Assembly: GCA_964423465.1 (NCBI GenBank)
Contig: CAYRFK010000310.1
Location: 1 to 5,069, forward strand
Length of the DNA: 5,069 bases
Source of the DNA: VGWF01 sp964423465
GTDB lineage: Bacteria; Verrucomicrobiota; Kiritimatiellia; PWTM01
Reading direction: 5' to 3'
Below the pieces are notes generated by a model. The model was not told the origin of the DNA, searched no databases, and saw only the letters and a list, made by a program, of their open reading frames with translations. Each line of letters starts with the position of its first letter. Positions within the stretch are counted from its first letter, which is position 1. Position numbers and translations under genes: made by a program. Of this stretch, positions 1 through 5,069 are shown piece after piece.

Positions 1-848
1 GGTTCGTGGTTCCAGCCCAGATTAGCCCGCGTGGCGGCAATTTCGGCTGCACCCAGCGCAGCGCCATGCACGTCATGCGTGCCTTCTTTATTGGGCGAAC
101 CTTTGCCAATCACGGTTTTGCAGCAAATCAACGTCGACTTGTCGGCAGATTGCTTGGCTTTTTGTACAGCGGCTTCGATCGCCACAGCATCATGGCCATC
201 AACGCCAGCGATGACATTCCAGCCATACGCTTCAAAACGCTTGGGCGTGTCGTCGGTAAACCAGCCATCGGTATGACCGTCGATGGAGATGCCGTTGTCG
301 TCCCAGAACGCGACTAATTTGTTCAGCTTCCAGGTGCCGGCCAATGCGCAAGCCTCGTGCGAGATGCCTTCCATCATGCAGCCGTCACCCATGAATACAT
401 AGGTGTTGTGGTTGACGATGTCGTGGCCGGGCTTGTTGAATTCATGCGCCATCAGCTTTTCAGCCAGCGCCATACCGACTGCGTTGGTGATGCCTTGGCC
501 AAGCGGACCGGTGGTTGTTTCTACCCCAGGGGCATAGCCATATTCAGGGTGGCCGGGGGTCTTGGAATGGAGTTGGCGGAAGCTTTTCAGGTCATCAATG
601 CTCAGGTCGTAGCCAGTTAGGTGGAGCAGGGCGTAGATCAGCATGGAGCCGTGGCCATTGGAAAGCACAAAGCGGTCACGATCAGCCCAGTTCGGGTTGC
701 TTGGGTTGTGACGCAGATGATGATTCCAGAGCACTTCAGAGATTTCCGCCATCCCCATGGGAGCGCCCGGATGACCGGACTTGGCTTTCTCGACTGCATC
801 CATTGCCAGGGCACGGATTGCGTTAGCGAGGTCGTTGCGTGTTGCCAT
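1..848 (-). CDS. tkt: Transketolase, N-terminal part (282 residues; continues past the left edge)
   Basis: Transketolase is a cytoplasmic, thiamine-diphosphate (TPP)-dependent enzyme that moves two-carbon ketol units between sugar phosphates in the non-oxidative pentose phosphate pathway (or the Calvin cycle, if present). Reading the minus strand from ATG at 848-846 gives an unbroken frame to the window edge, covering the TPP/pyrophosphate-binding domain. Visible motifs are GHPGAP (His26), NGHGSM (His66), His100, GPLGQG (113-118), the TPP/metal motif GDGCMMEG (154-161, Asp155), DDNGISIDGH (183-192, Asn185) and VHGAALG (260-266, His261). These positions agree with my memory of the numbering of E. 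coli TktA. The start is fixed by a good Shine-Dalgarno (GAGGAAA, 862-856) with a 7-nt spacer. The pyrimidine-binding and C-terminal domains lie outside the window. The enzyme call is very secure; tktA versus tktB or a cbb-type paralogue cannot be separated here. Confidence 0.97.
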   Translation of the reverse strand, partial: MATRNDLANAIRALAMDAVEKAKSGHPGAPMGMAEISEVLWNHHLRHNPSNPNWADRDRFVLSNGHGSMLIYALLHLTGYDLSIDDLKSFRQLHSKTPGHPEYGYAPGVETTTGPLGQGITNAVGMALAEKLMAHEFNKPGHDIVNHNTYVFMGDGCMMEGISHEACALAGTWKLNKLVAFWDDNGISIDGHTDGWFTDDTPKRFEAYGWNVIAGVDGHDAVAIEAAVQKAKQSADKSTLICCKTVIGKGSPNKEGTHDVHGAALGAAEIAATRANLGWNHE

Positions 849-855
849 GTCTTTG

Positions 856-862
856 TTTCCTC
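856..862 (-). promoter_or_regulatory. Ribosome binding site of transketolase
   Basis: The minus strand reads GAGGAAA here, 7 nt before the ATG at 848. It is a strong Shine-Dalgarno at normal spacing and supports the chosen start. Confidence 0.8.
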
Positions 863-883
863 AATGAAAAAACCGAAAACTGT

Positions 884-895
884 GCCCTATAGGGC
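884..895. repeat. Perfect 12-bp palindrome GCCCTATAGGGC in the transketolase leader
   Basis: GCCCTATAGGGC equals its own reverse complement. It sits between the proposed transketolase promoter and its Shine-Dalgarno. In RNA it could form a 4-bp GC stem with a TATA loop; in DNA it could be a dimeric regulator site. The arms do not extend by Watson-Crick pairing beyond 12 bp. The palindrome is certain; its function is not known. Confidence 0.5.
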
Positions 896-906
896 GGAAG
901 CCTTTA

Positions 907-936
907 ATTATGTCGCACGCCGTCGAACATGAGCAA
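907..936 (-). promoter_or_regulatory. Candidate sigma70 promoter of transketolase
   Basis: On the minus strand a -10-like CATAAT (912-907, 5 of 6 consensus bases) follows a weak -35-like TTGCTC (936-931) across an 18-bp spacer. Transcription would start near position 900, giving a leader of about 50 nt that contains the palindrome at 884-895. The -10 is good and the -35 poor, so an activator or a different promoter is possible. A promoter is expected somewhere here because the upstream gene on the same strand ends 334 bp away. Confidence 0.4.
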
Positions 937-980
937 GCGGATAACAGCGTGCCGCACGCGTCAGGAAATACGCACGAATA

Positions 981-1014
981 GCCGCAACAGGCGTTAAACC
1001 TGCATTGTTGCGGC
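981..1014. repeat. Inverted repeat with 9-bp perfect arms upstream of the transketolase promoter
   Basis: GCCGCAACA (981-989) and TGTTGCGGC (1006-1014) are exact reverse complements, separated by 16 nt. A second nested pairing, CAGG (988-991) with CCTG (999-1002), can form around the loop CGTTAAA. This gives a possible two-part hairpin of seven outer and four inner pairs with a bulge on one side. No T-run follows on either strand, so it does not look like a Rho-independent terminator. It may be a cruciform, a regulator site upstream of the promoter at 907-936, or an attenuating or RNA-stabilising structure at the end of the phosphatase transcript. Confidence 0.6.
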
Positions 1015-1104
1015 ATGAAAGGCATGTGAAGGTCAAAATCAAAATTTTCTTATATTCTTAAATGGTGGCTTTATAAGGTGTCTTTAAAAGCCGGCATGCG
1101 CTGA

Positions 1105-1130
1105 AAAAACCACAAAGCCATCGGGTTGTA
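1105..1130 (-). terminator. Weak candidate terminator after the IMPase-family gene
   Basis: Reading the minus strand, a short imperfect stem (ACAA/TTGT and CC/GG around the loop CGAT, with a two-base bulge) is followed by GG and a run of six T (+ strand aaaaaa at 1105-1110). It lies about 53-78 nt past the phosphatase stop. The T-run is convincing but the stem is weak, so this is a low-confidence call. Confidence 0.25.
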
Positions 1131-1182
1131 AGATGCCTCTTTTTTGAGATTTTTTCAACAACTTCGCACACATCTTTGACGA

Positions 1183-1977
1183 CTAAACGCAGACCCAATC
1201 CTTCCATTGCTGGAGTAAATCCGGCGTGAGAGCGGCGAGAACCGAGCGACACCACGGATTTTCACCATTGAATGGCGAGCCGTCCAATGCGCAGGAAGCG
1301 CCGCCAGCTTCATTCAAAATCAGACAGCCGGCCGCGTAATCCCACAGTTTTTGGCCGCCATGCAGATAAATATGCATGCGTCCAGCGGCAACGTAACACC
1401 AATCCAGCGTGCTGGAGCCCAGATTACGTTGCGAACTGAACGGATGTTCAAACGCTAAGCGGCCAGCCAGTGTGCGGTCGATGCGTTTTAATTCGATGCC
1501 GGCCATGCAGCGATTCAAATCCGTCGGCGGCGCTTTCAGCGGCAAGCGCTCACCGTTCATGAACGCACCTTGACCTTCTACTGCGTAAAAAGCTTCGTCC
1601 GCGCTGGGGTCATACACCACGCCCAGCACGCTTTTGCGATTGCGCACCAGCGCCACGGAAATAGCGAAGAACGGTAAGCCGTTGACGAAATTGCTGGTGC
1701 CATCGATCGGATCGACACACCAGAAACCCTCATCGCCCACGCCCCAGACATCTTGTTGCTCGGCATCGGTCATTTCTTCGCCGAGCACTGGAAACGGCGC
1801 AATGTCTTGCAATCGCTGAAAGAGGGCGCTCTGCGCGGCAATATCGGCTTCTGTGAGCAAACTGCCGTCCACCTTGCGTTCATGCGCAACTTTCAAATAG
1901 CGCGGCATAACTTCTTCGCGCCCAACCGCTCGGCACGCGGCGATGACTTGCTCAACCAGCAGGTTTAGGTCAGTCAT
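1183..1977 (-). CDS. Inositol-monophosphatase-family phosphatase (264 aa)
   Basis: This is a metal-dependent sugar or small-molecule phosphatase of the IMPase/FBPase/CysQ superfamily, a cytoplasmic enzyme that removes phosphate using Mg2+. The metal-site motifs are all present: KVDGSLLTEAD (35-45), GEE (66-68, Glu67), the signature VDPIDGTSNFVNG (88-100, with Asp89 and Asp92) and WDYAAG (212-217, Asp213). Full length (264 aa) is normal for the family. The start ATG (1977-1975) lies 4 nt after the stop of the thioredoxin-like gene and has only a poor Shine-Dalgarno, suggesting translational coupling. The substrate cannot be read from sequence: candidates are inositol-1-phosphate, histidinol phosphate (HisN-type), or 3'-phosphoadenosine nucleotides (CysQ-type). 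No his or cys genes are adjacent to help. Family is secure; substrate is open. Confidence 0.93.
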   Translation of the reverse strand: MTDLNLLVEQVIAACRAVGREEVMPRYLKVAHERKVDGSLLTEADIAAQSALFQRLQDIAPFPVLGEEMTDAEQQDVWGVGDEGFWCVDPIDGTSNFVNGLPFFAISVALVRNRKSVLGVVYDPSADEAFYAVEGQGAFMNGERLPLKAPPTDLNRCMAGIELKRIDRTLAGRLAFEHPFSSQRNLGSSTLDWCYVAAGRMHIYLHGGQKLWDYAAGCLILNEAGGASCALDGSPFNGENPWCRSVLAALTPDLLQQWKDWVCV

Positions 1978-1981
1978 TGGC

Positions 1982-2536
1982 TCAGCTTAGCCATTTGATT
2001 GAACATCCCATGCTGGGAATCTGGTCGGCGGGGCCTTGTTGCGTGTTGGCGACTTGCTGCATGGCTGCAAAGAGATCGCGGCGCACGCCGGCGGGCGCGG
2101 TTTCTTTGCGAGATTCGTCCAGGCGGCCGCGATACTGCAGTTCAAGCTGGCGATTGAAGCCGAAGAAATCCGGCGTGCAGACAGCGCCATACGCTTTGGC
2201 AATTTCTTGCGATGCATCCAGCACATACGGCATCGGGAAAGCCAGCTCTTCCGACAGTAAGCGCATGTTTTCAAAACTATCTTCCGGATATTCCGTCGGA
2301 TCATTCGACATGATTGCAATGGAGCCTATGCCCAGTGTTTTTAGTTCTGCGACATCGCGCACAATGCGGTCCAGCACGGCTTTGACATACGGACAATGGT
2401 TGCAAATGAACATGACCAACAGCCCATTAGGCCCGGCCGCTTCTTTTAGCGTATAGGTTTTGCCACCGACACCTGGCAGTGAAAAATCAATGGCTTTCCA
2501 GCCAAAATCGCAAATTGGGGTTTCCATTCGTACCAT
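1982..2536 (-). CDS. Thioredoxin/peroxiredoxin-like protein with CNHCP motif (184 aa)
   Basis: This is a thioredoxin-fold protein of the PRX-like (AhpC/TSA-related) group, presumably a cytoplasmic thiol oxidoreductase, since no signal peptide or membrane segment is seen. The fold is marked by FSLPGVGGKTYTL (18-30), the redox motif FICNHCPYVK (43-52, Cys45 and Cys48), MSNDP (76-80), YGAVCTPDFF (116-125, Cys120 and the expected cis-Pro122) and a C-terminal SMGCSIKW (175-182), which I recognise as characteristic of this group. The start at 2536 is chosen because AGGAG (2549-2545) lies 8 nt upstream. The frame stays open further upstream to 2809, but that would run antisense through rsmE and the shared promoter region. 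It is the first gene of a two-gene unit with the phosphatase (4-nt gap). Its physiological substrate is unknown. Confidence 0.92.
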   Translation of the reverse strand: MVRMETPICDFGWKAIDFSLPGVGGKTYTLKEAAGPNGLLVMFICNHCPYVKAVLDRIVRDVAELKTLGIGSIAIMSNDPTEYPEDSFENMRLLSEELAFPMPYVLDASQEIAKAYGAVCTPDFFGFNRQLELQYRGRLDESRKETAPAGVRRDLFAAMQQVANTQQGPADQIPSMGCSIKWLS

Positions 2537-2544
2537 AACAATGA

Positions 2545-2549
2545 CTCCT
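2545..2549 (-). promoter_or_regulatory. Ribosome binding site of the thioredoxin-like gene
   Basis: AGGAG on the minus strand, 8 nt before ATG at 2536. It decides the start: the next in-frame ATG (2527) would be 17 nt away, and the long upstream extension has no such site. Confidence 0.75.
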
Positions 2550-2552
2550 ATC

Positions 2553-2598
2553 TGACTAAATGACACAAGCTGAATGACACAGTAACTGACACAGGCTG
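2553..2598. repeat. TGACACA direct repeats in the divergent promoter region
   Basis: TGACACA occurs exactly three times, at 2561-2567, 2575-2581 and 2587-2593, with a related TGACTAA at 2553-2559. The outer two extend to 12 bp with one mismatch: TGACACAAGCTG (2561-2572) and TGACACAGGCTG (2587-2598), 26 bp apart. They lie between two divergent genes (thioredoxin-like on minus, rsmE on plus). A -10-like GATAAT (2601-2606) follows on the plus strand, but with no good -35 at proper spacing. This could be an operator array or a slippage-derived repeat; the sequence does not tell which. Confidence 0.55.
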
Positions 2599-2644
2599 GG
2601 GATAATATCATTCTGTTCTCTACCCATTCTTGACCTCTCGTTCG

Positions 2645-3391
2645 ATGCCGCGCTTTTACTGTGATTTTCCTTTGGCCATAGGCCGTTTGACTGTTTTGCC
2701 GGATGACACCGCGCGCCATGCCGTCGGCGCACTGCGCTTGCGTGAGGGGGCGGCGGTCACCTTGTTCAATGGTAACGGTGCTGAATACCACGGTAGCCTC
2801 GTTTTGCAAGGAAAAGGGGCGGCTGTTTTAGTGGCGCAATGCACTGCGCCGCAGCGTGAATCAAATTTGCATATCACGCTGGCGCAGGGCATTAGCAGCG
2901 GTGAGCGGATGGATTTGACGCTGCAAAAATCGGTGGAATTGGGCATTGCCGCCATTCAGCCGGTGATGATGCGGCGCAGCGTCGTCAAGCTGAGCGGTGA
3001 TAAATCTGACCGTCGTTTGCGGCACTGGCAGGGCGTTGTTGTGTCGGCCTGTGAGCAATGTGGCCGCAATGTCATTCCGCCGGTTGCGCCGATTGCCGAG
3101 TTCATGCAGTGGTTAAGAGAAATTAAACGAGAAGTGCAAGCTTCATCTGTTGCACCCGTGTGTTATTTGCTGGATCCCGCTGCGCAAGTGGGTTTGCGCG
3201 ATTTACCCGCGCCCAGCGGCCCCATTTTTTTGCTGGCTGGGCCGGAGGGGGGCTTTGATCCGGTTGAGCGCAACGCGGCGCTAGCGGCAGGGTGTCTGCC
3301 GGTTCGATTAGGGCCGCGAATTTTGCGCACTGAAACGGCTGCCTTGGCCGCGCTAGCCGCCATGCAAACCCTTTGGGGTGATTTCCAGTAA
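2645..3391 (+). CDS. rsmE: 16S rRNA (uracil-1498-N3)-methyltransferase RsmE (248 aa)
   Basis: RsmE uses S-adenosylmethionine to methylate N3 of U1498 in 16S rRNA within the 30S subunit. The protein has an N-terminal PUA-like RNA-binding part (about 1-70, with MPRFYCD, DDTARHAVGALRLREG and LFNGNG) and a C-terminal SPOUT/trefoil-knot methyltransferase part. Family motifs are QKSVELG (94-100), ACEQCGRN (135-142), LLAGPEGGF (196-204, cofactor loop) and LGPRILRTETA (222-232, knot). Length is normal. I chose ATG at 2645 because MPRFY is the usual family start; an in-frame TTG at 2630 would add five residues with no family support. Neither start has a clear Shine-Dalgarno, so initiation may be weak. 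The gene begins a likely operon with argA, 27 bp downstream. Confidence 0.96.
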   Translation: MPRFYCDFPLAIGRLTVLPDDTARHAVGALRLREGAAVTLFNGNGAEYHGSLVLQGKGAAVLVAQCTAPQRESNLHITLAQGISSGERMDLTLQKSVELGIAAIQPVMMRRSVVKLSGDKSDRRLRHWQGVVVSACEQCGRNVIPPVAPIAEFMQWLREIKREVQASSVAPVCYLLDPAAQVGLRDLPAPSGPIFLLAGPEGGFDPVERNAALAAGCLPVRLGPRILRTETAALAALAAMQTLWGDFQ

Positions 3392-3407
3392 CCAGCAATG
3401 TCCTGTC

Positions 3408-3412
3408 AGGAG
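3408..3412 (+). promoter_or_regulatory. Ribosome binding site of argA
   Basis: AGGAG lies 6 nt before ATG at 3419. It sits inside the codons that would be read from the earlier in-frame ATG at 3398, so it argues for the later start. Confidence 0.8.
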
Positions 3413-3418
3413 TTTTTA

Positions 3419-4732
3419 ATGGCAAAGTTATTTGAAGCGGATGGCAAGTCATTTGTGCAATGGTTTCGTGCAGCTGCGCCTTATATCCATGCTTTTCGTG
3501 GCAAGACTTTTGTGCTGGCCTTTGGCGGCGAGGCCATGCTGCGCGAAGATTTTGTTGATCTCATTTACGACATTAATTTGCTCAATGCCCTCGGTGTTCG
3601 TTTGGTGTTGGTGCATGGCGTCCGCCCGCAGGTTGAAGAGCGTTTATCCGCCGAAGCGCTCTATGTGCAAGGGCGTCGCGTCACCGATGCGGATGCCTTG
3701 GAGCACGTGAAAGATGCGGTCGGTTCGGTCCGTGTTGATATTGAAAGTTTGTTATCGGTGGGCTTGCCGAATACCCCCATGGCCGGGGCAGAAATTCGCG
3801 TGGCCTCCGGCAATTACGTTACGGCACAACCTGCAGGTGTGGTCGAAGGGGTTGATCTGCTGTTTACCGGTGAAGTCCGTAAGATTGCGGTGGCCCCTAT
3901 TCGAGACCGATTAAGCGCGGGCGAAATCGTCTTGCTCTCGCCGCTAGGTTATTCTCCGACAGGAGAAGTATTTAATTTGACGTTGGAAGAAGTGGCGACG
4001 CAGGCCGCTATTGCCTTGCAAGCCGATAAGCTGGTCTTCATTCTTGATCATGGCGATACCATTGACGCTAAAGGCAATCGCATTAATCGCCTCACTGCGG
4101 CCCAAGTGCCGCGTTTGCTGCGTGATCTGCCGGATGGCGATATGAAGCTTTATCTGCCCCATGCCGCCTATGCCTGTAAAAAGGGCGTTGGCAAAGTCCA
4201 TTTGATCAGTGCGGATGTGGATGGCGCGGTGCTGATGGAGCTATTTACCCATGCTGGCGTTGGCACCATGGTGACGCGGCAGTCGGTGGAAAGTTTACGT
4301 GCGGCTACTATTGATGATGTGGGGGGCATTCTCTCGGTGATTGAGCCGTTAGAAAGTGATGGCATTTTGGTGCGCCGATCGCGCGAGCGCTTGGAGCAAG
4401 AAGTCGAGCAATTTTTTGTCGATGAAATTGATGGGCGCATCGTCGGTTGTGTTGCGCTGTATCCCTTCCCGGAAGCCGGCACAGGTGAAATGGCCTGTTT
4501 AGCTGTGGCACACGATTTTCAACGGGGCGGCCGCGGCGACGCCCTGCTTGCCGCGGTTGAAGACGCCGCGCAAGAAAAGGGGCTGACGCAATTGTTTGTC
4601 CTGACCACCCGCACAACACACTGGTTTATTGAACGTGGCTTCACTCTGGGCGGCCCGGAAGACTTACCCGCCCCGCGCAAAGCGCTTTACAACTGGCAAC
4701 GCCGCTCAAAGGTGTTAATTAAGGCGCTTTAG
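3419..4732 (+). CDS. argA: Amino-acid N-acetyltransferase (N-acetylglutamate synthase) ArgA (437 aa)
   Basis: ArgA makes N-acetylglutamate from glutamate and acetyl-CoA, the first step of arginine synthesis, in the cytoplasm; the family is usually inhibited by arginine. The N-terminal amino-acid-kinase-like domain (about 1-285) shows FVQWFRAAAPYI (12-23), GKTFVLAFGGEAM (28-40) and LVHGVRPQVEERL (64-76). The C-terminal GNAT acetyltransferase domain (about 292-437) shows EMACLAVAHDFQRGGRGDALL (357-377) in two parts: the beta-strand 4 core and the acetyl-CoA loop QRGGRG (368-373). It ends with the typical NWQRRSKVLIKAL. Length is close to the roughly 440 residues usual for the family. Start 3419 is supported by AGGAG at 3408; ATG at 3398 would add seven residues. 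The gene is intact and follows rsmE closely, so it is probably transcribed with it. Confidence 0.96.
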   Translation: MAKLFEADGKSFVQWFRAAAPYIHAFRGKTFVLAFGGEAMLREDFVDLIYDINLLNALGVRLVLVHGVRPQVEERLSAEALYVQGRRVTDADALEHVKDAVGSVRVDIESLLSVGLPNTPMAGAEIRVASGNYVTAQPAGVVEGVDLLFTGEVRKIAVAPIRDRLSAGEIVLLSPLGYSPTGEVFNLTLEEVATQAAIALQADKLVFILDHGDTIDAKGNRINRLTAAQVPRLLRDLPDGDMKLYLPHAAYACKKGVGKVHLISADVDGAVLMELFTHAGVGTMVTRQSVESLRAATIDDVGGILSVIEPLESDGILVRRSRERLEQEVEQFFVDEIDGRIVGCVALYPFPEAGTGEMACLAVAHDFQRGGRGDALLAAVEDAAQEKGLTQLFVLTTRTTHWFIERGFTLGGPEDLPAPRKALYNWQRRSKVLIKAL

Positions 4733-4747
4733 TTTTAGTAGAAGAGA

Positions 4748-4753
4748 GAGGTG
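4748..4753 (+). promoter_or_regulatory. Shine-Dalgarno-like site before the helicase remnant
   Basis: GAGGTG lies 9 nt before ATG at 4763 (12 nt before the next ATG at 4766). It suggests the original helicase start was at one of these, and that the 30-bp gap to argA holds little else; no terminator hairpin is visible in it. Confidence 0.5.
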
Positions 4754-4762
4754 CACTGCCAG

Positions 4763-5069
4763 ATGATGAAGCTCGAAGATCTCCAGCCCAACGCGGCCAT
4801 ACGCGGCATCATTCCTAACGCACTGGTATCCGTGGTCAACGTTCAATGGTTCGGTTCGGAAGCGCTCGAACTTACCTACAAGACGCCATCCGGCAAGGTC
4901 GCCAATGAGTTGGTTTATCGCCATGACAAGCTCGGCTGGAACGGGTGGAACAAGGCCGCCCCTGGAGTTTCGACGGTGATGGCGCGCTGTTCCGCCTAGT
5001 GTCTGAAGCCCAGCGCATCTGGCTGGCGCATCTGTTCCGTGCCATCGTCATGGATATCGAACGCAGCCT
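4763..5069 (+). pseudogene. Frameshifted, apparently internally deleted defence-type helicase (DUF3883-containing family), 5' part
   Basis: The frame from ATG 4763 encodes MMKLEDLQPNAAIRGIIPN and then VQWFGSEALELTYK, which I recognise as the N-terminus of a large SNF2/DEAD-type helicase family with a C-terminal DUF3883 domain, often found in phage-defence islands. This reading stops at TAG 4997-4999 after 78 residues, far short of a full helicase. From CGG 4933 the neighbouring frame continues the family sequence: RLERVEQGRPWSFDGDGALF, then RLVSEAQRIWLAHLF, to about 5037. One base is thus missing near 4928-4933 (AAG CCT CGG would restore the frame as K-P-R). After LAHLF the frame reads RAIVMDIERS to the window end. 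That does not match the expected helicase continuation but resembles the start of DUF3883. No ATPase motifs are present. Family recognition is from memory; a functional product is very unlikely. Confidence 0.72.

Larger units (their letters stand above)
849..1182. other. 334-bp intergenic region between the IMPase-family gene and transketolase
   Basis: No credible coding sequence is visible on either strand; the short open frames are shadows of the flanking genes. It holds, from right to left, a T-rich stretch after the phosphatase stop, an AT-rich block at about 1035-1090, the inverted repeat at 981-1014, the promoter candidate at 907-936, the palindrome at 884-895 and the transketolase Shine-Dalgarno. 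The length fits a regulated, independent promoter for transketolase. Confidence 0.7.

Noticed and set aside
6..932. Several plus-strand open frames opposite transketolase (6-317, 357-620, 515-826, 621-932)
   Set aside because: They are antisense shadows of a clear, high-quality transketolase frame and show no recognisable motifs.
981..1014. Rho-independent terminator
   Set aside because: The hairpin is plausible but no T-run follows it on either strand.
1058..1255. 65-residue minus-strand frame overlapping the phosphatase end
   Set aside because: Out of frame with the secure phosphatase gene, with low-complexity content and no recognisable motif.
1977..2456. 159-residue plus-strand frame antisense to the thioredoxin-like gene
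   Set aside because: Serine/arginine-rich shadow translation; the opposite strand carries a clearly conserved protein.
2630..2644. TTG start for rsmE five codons upstream
   Set aside because: The family normally starts at MPRFY, and no ribosome binding site favours the TTG over the ATG at 2645.
2537..2809. Upstream extension of the thioredoxin-like gene to a 275-residue protein
   Set aside because: The extra 91 residues run antisense through rsmE and the repeat-bearing intergenic region, look unlike a protein domain, and a strong Shine-Dalgarno sits right before the internal ATG at 2536.
3398..3418. Earlier ATG start for argA adding MSCQEFL
   Set aside because: The AGGAG ribosome binding site lies inside this extension, 6 nt before the ATG at 3419, where the recognisable ArgA sequence starts.
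4168..4619. Minus-strand frames inside argA (4168-4482, 4308-4619)
   Set aside because: Both lie antisense to the conserved GNAT domain of argA and look like non-coding translation.
4928..4935. Programmed ribosomal frameshift in the helicase gene
   Set aside because: No slippery heptamer or downstream structure is evident, and the apparent internal deletion that follows makes simple gene decay more likely.

Overview
The window looks like a core chromosomal segment of a betaproteobacterium, probably Burkholderiales and possibly an Oxalobacteraceae-like lineage. That placement is inferred from the protein flavour and gene neighbourhood, not from a marker gene. GC content is moderate. The genes are tightly packed and have ordinary start signals.

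Layout: (1) Positions 1-848, minus strand, hold the first 282 residues of transketolase; the rest lies beyond the left edge. (2) Positions 849-1182 are a gene-free stretch holding the transketolase leader (Shine-Dalgarno, a 12-bp palindrome, a probable sigma70 promoter) and a larger inverted repeat. (3) Positions 1183-2536, minus strand, hold two genes 4 nt apart: a thioredoxin/peroxiredoxin-like protein with a CNHC motif, then an inositol-monophosphatase-family phosphatase. (4) Positions 2537-2644 are a 108-bp divergent intergenic region with a TGACACA-type direct repeat. (5) Positions 2645-4732, plus strand, hold rsmE (16S rRNA m3U1498 methyltransferase) and argA (N-acetylglutamate synthase), 27 bp apart and probably co-transcribed. 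(6) From 4763 to the right edge lies the damaged start of a large helicase of the kind found in defence islands.

The housekeeping genes cover the pentose phosphate/Calvin-type sugar interconversion (tkt), a small phosphatase and a redox protein of unknown substrate, ribosome modification (rsmE) and the first step of arginine synthesis (argA). They form separate transcription units rather than one pathway.

The most interesting part is the last 307 bases. The N-terminus of the helicase is clear, but one base is missing near 4931, which truncates the product at 78 residues. In the restored frame the helicase N-terminal sequence continues to about 5037. It then seems to jump straight to a sequence resembling the start of the C-terminal DUF3883 domain of the same family, as though the whole ATPase core had been deleted. 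I read this as the decayed scar of a former defence or mobile insertion next to argA, not a working new system. I see no tRNA, rRNA, CRISPR array or insertion sequence in the window.
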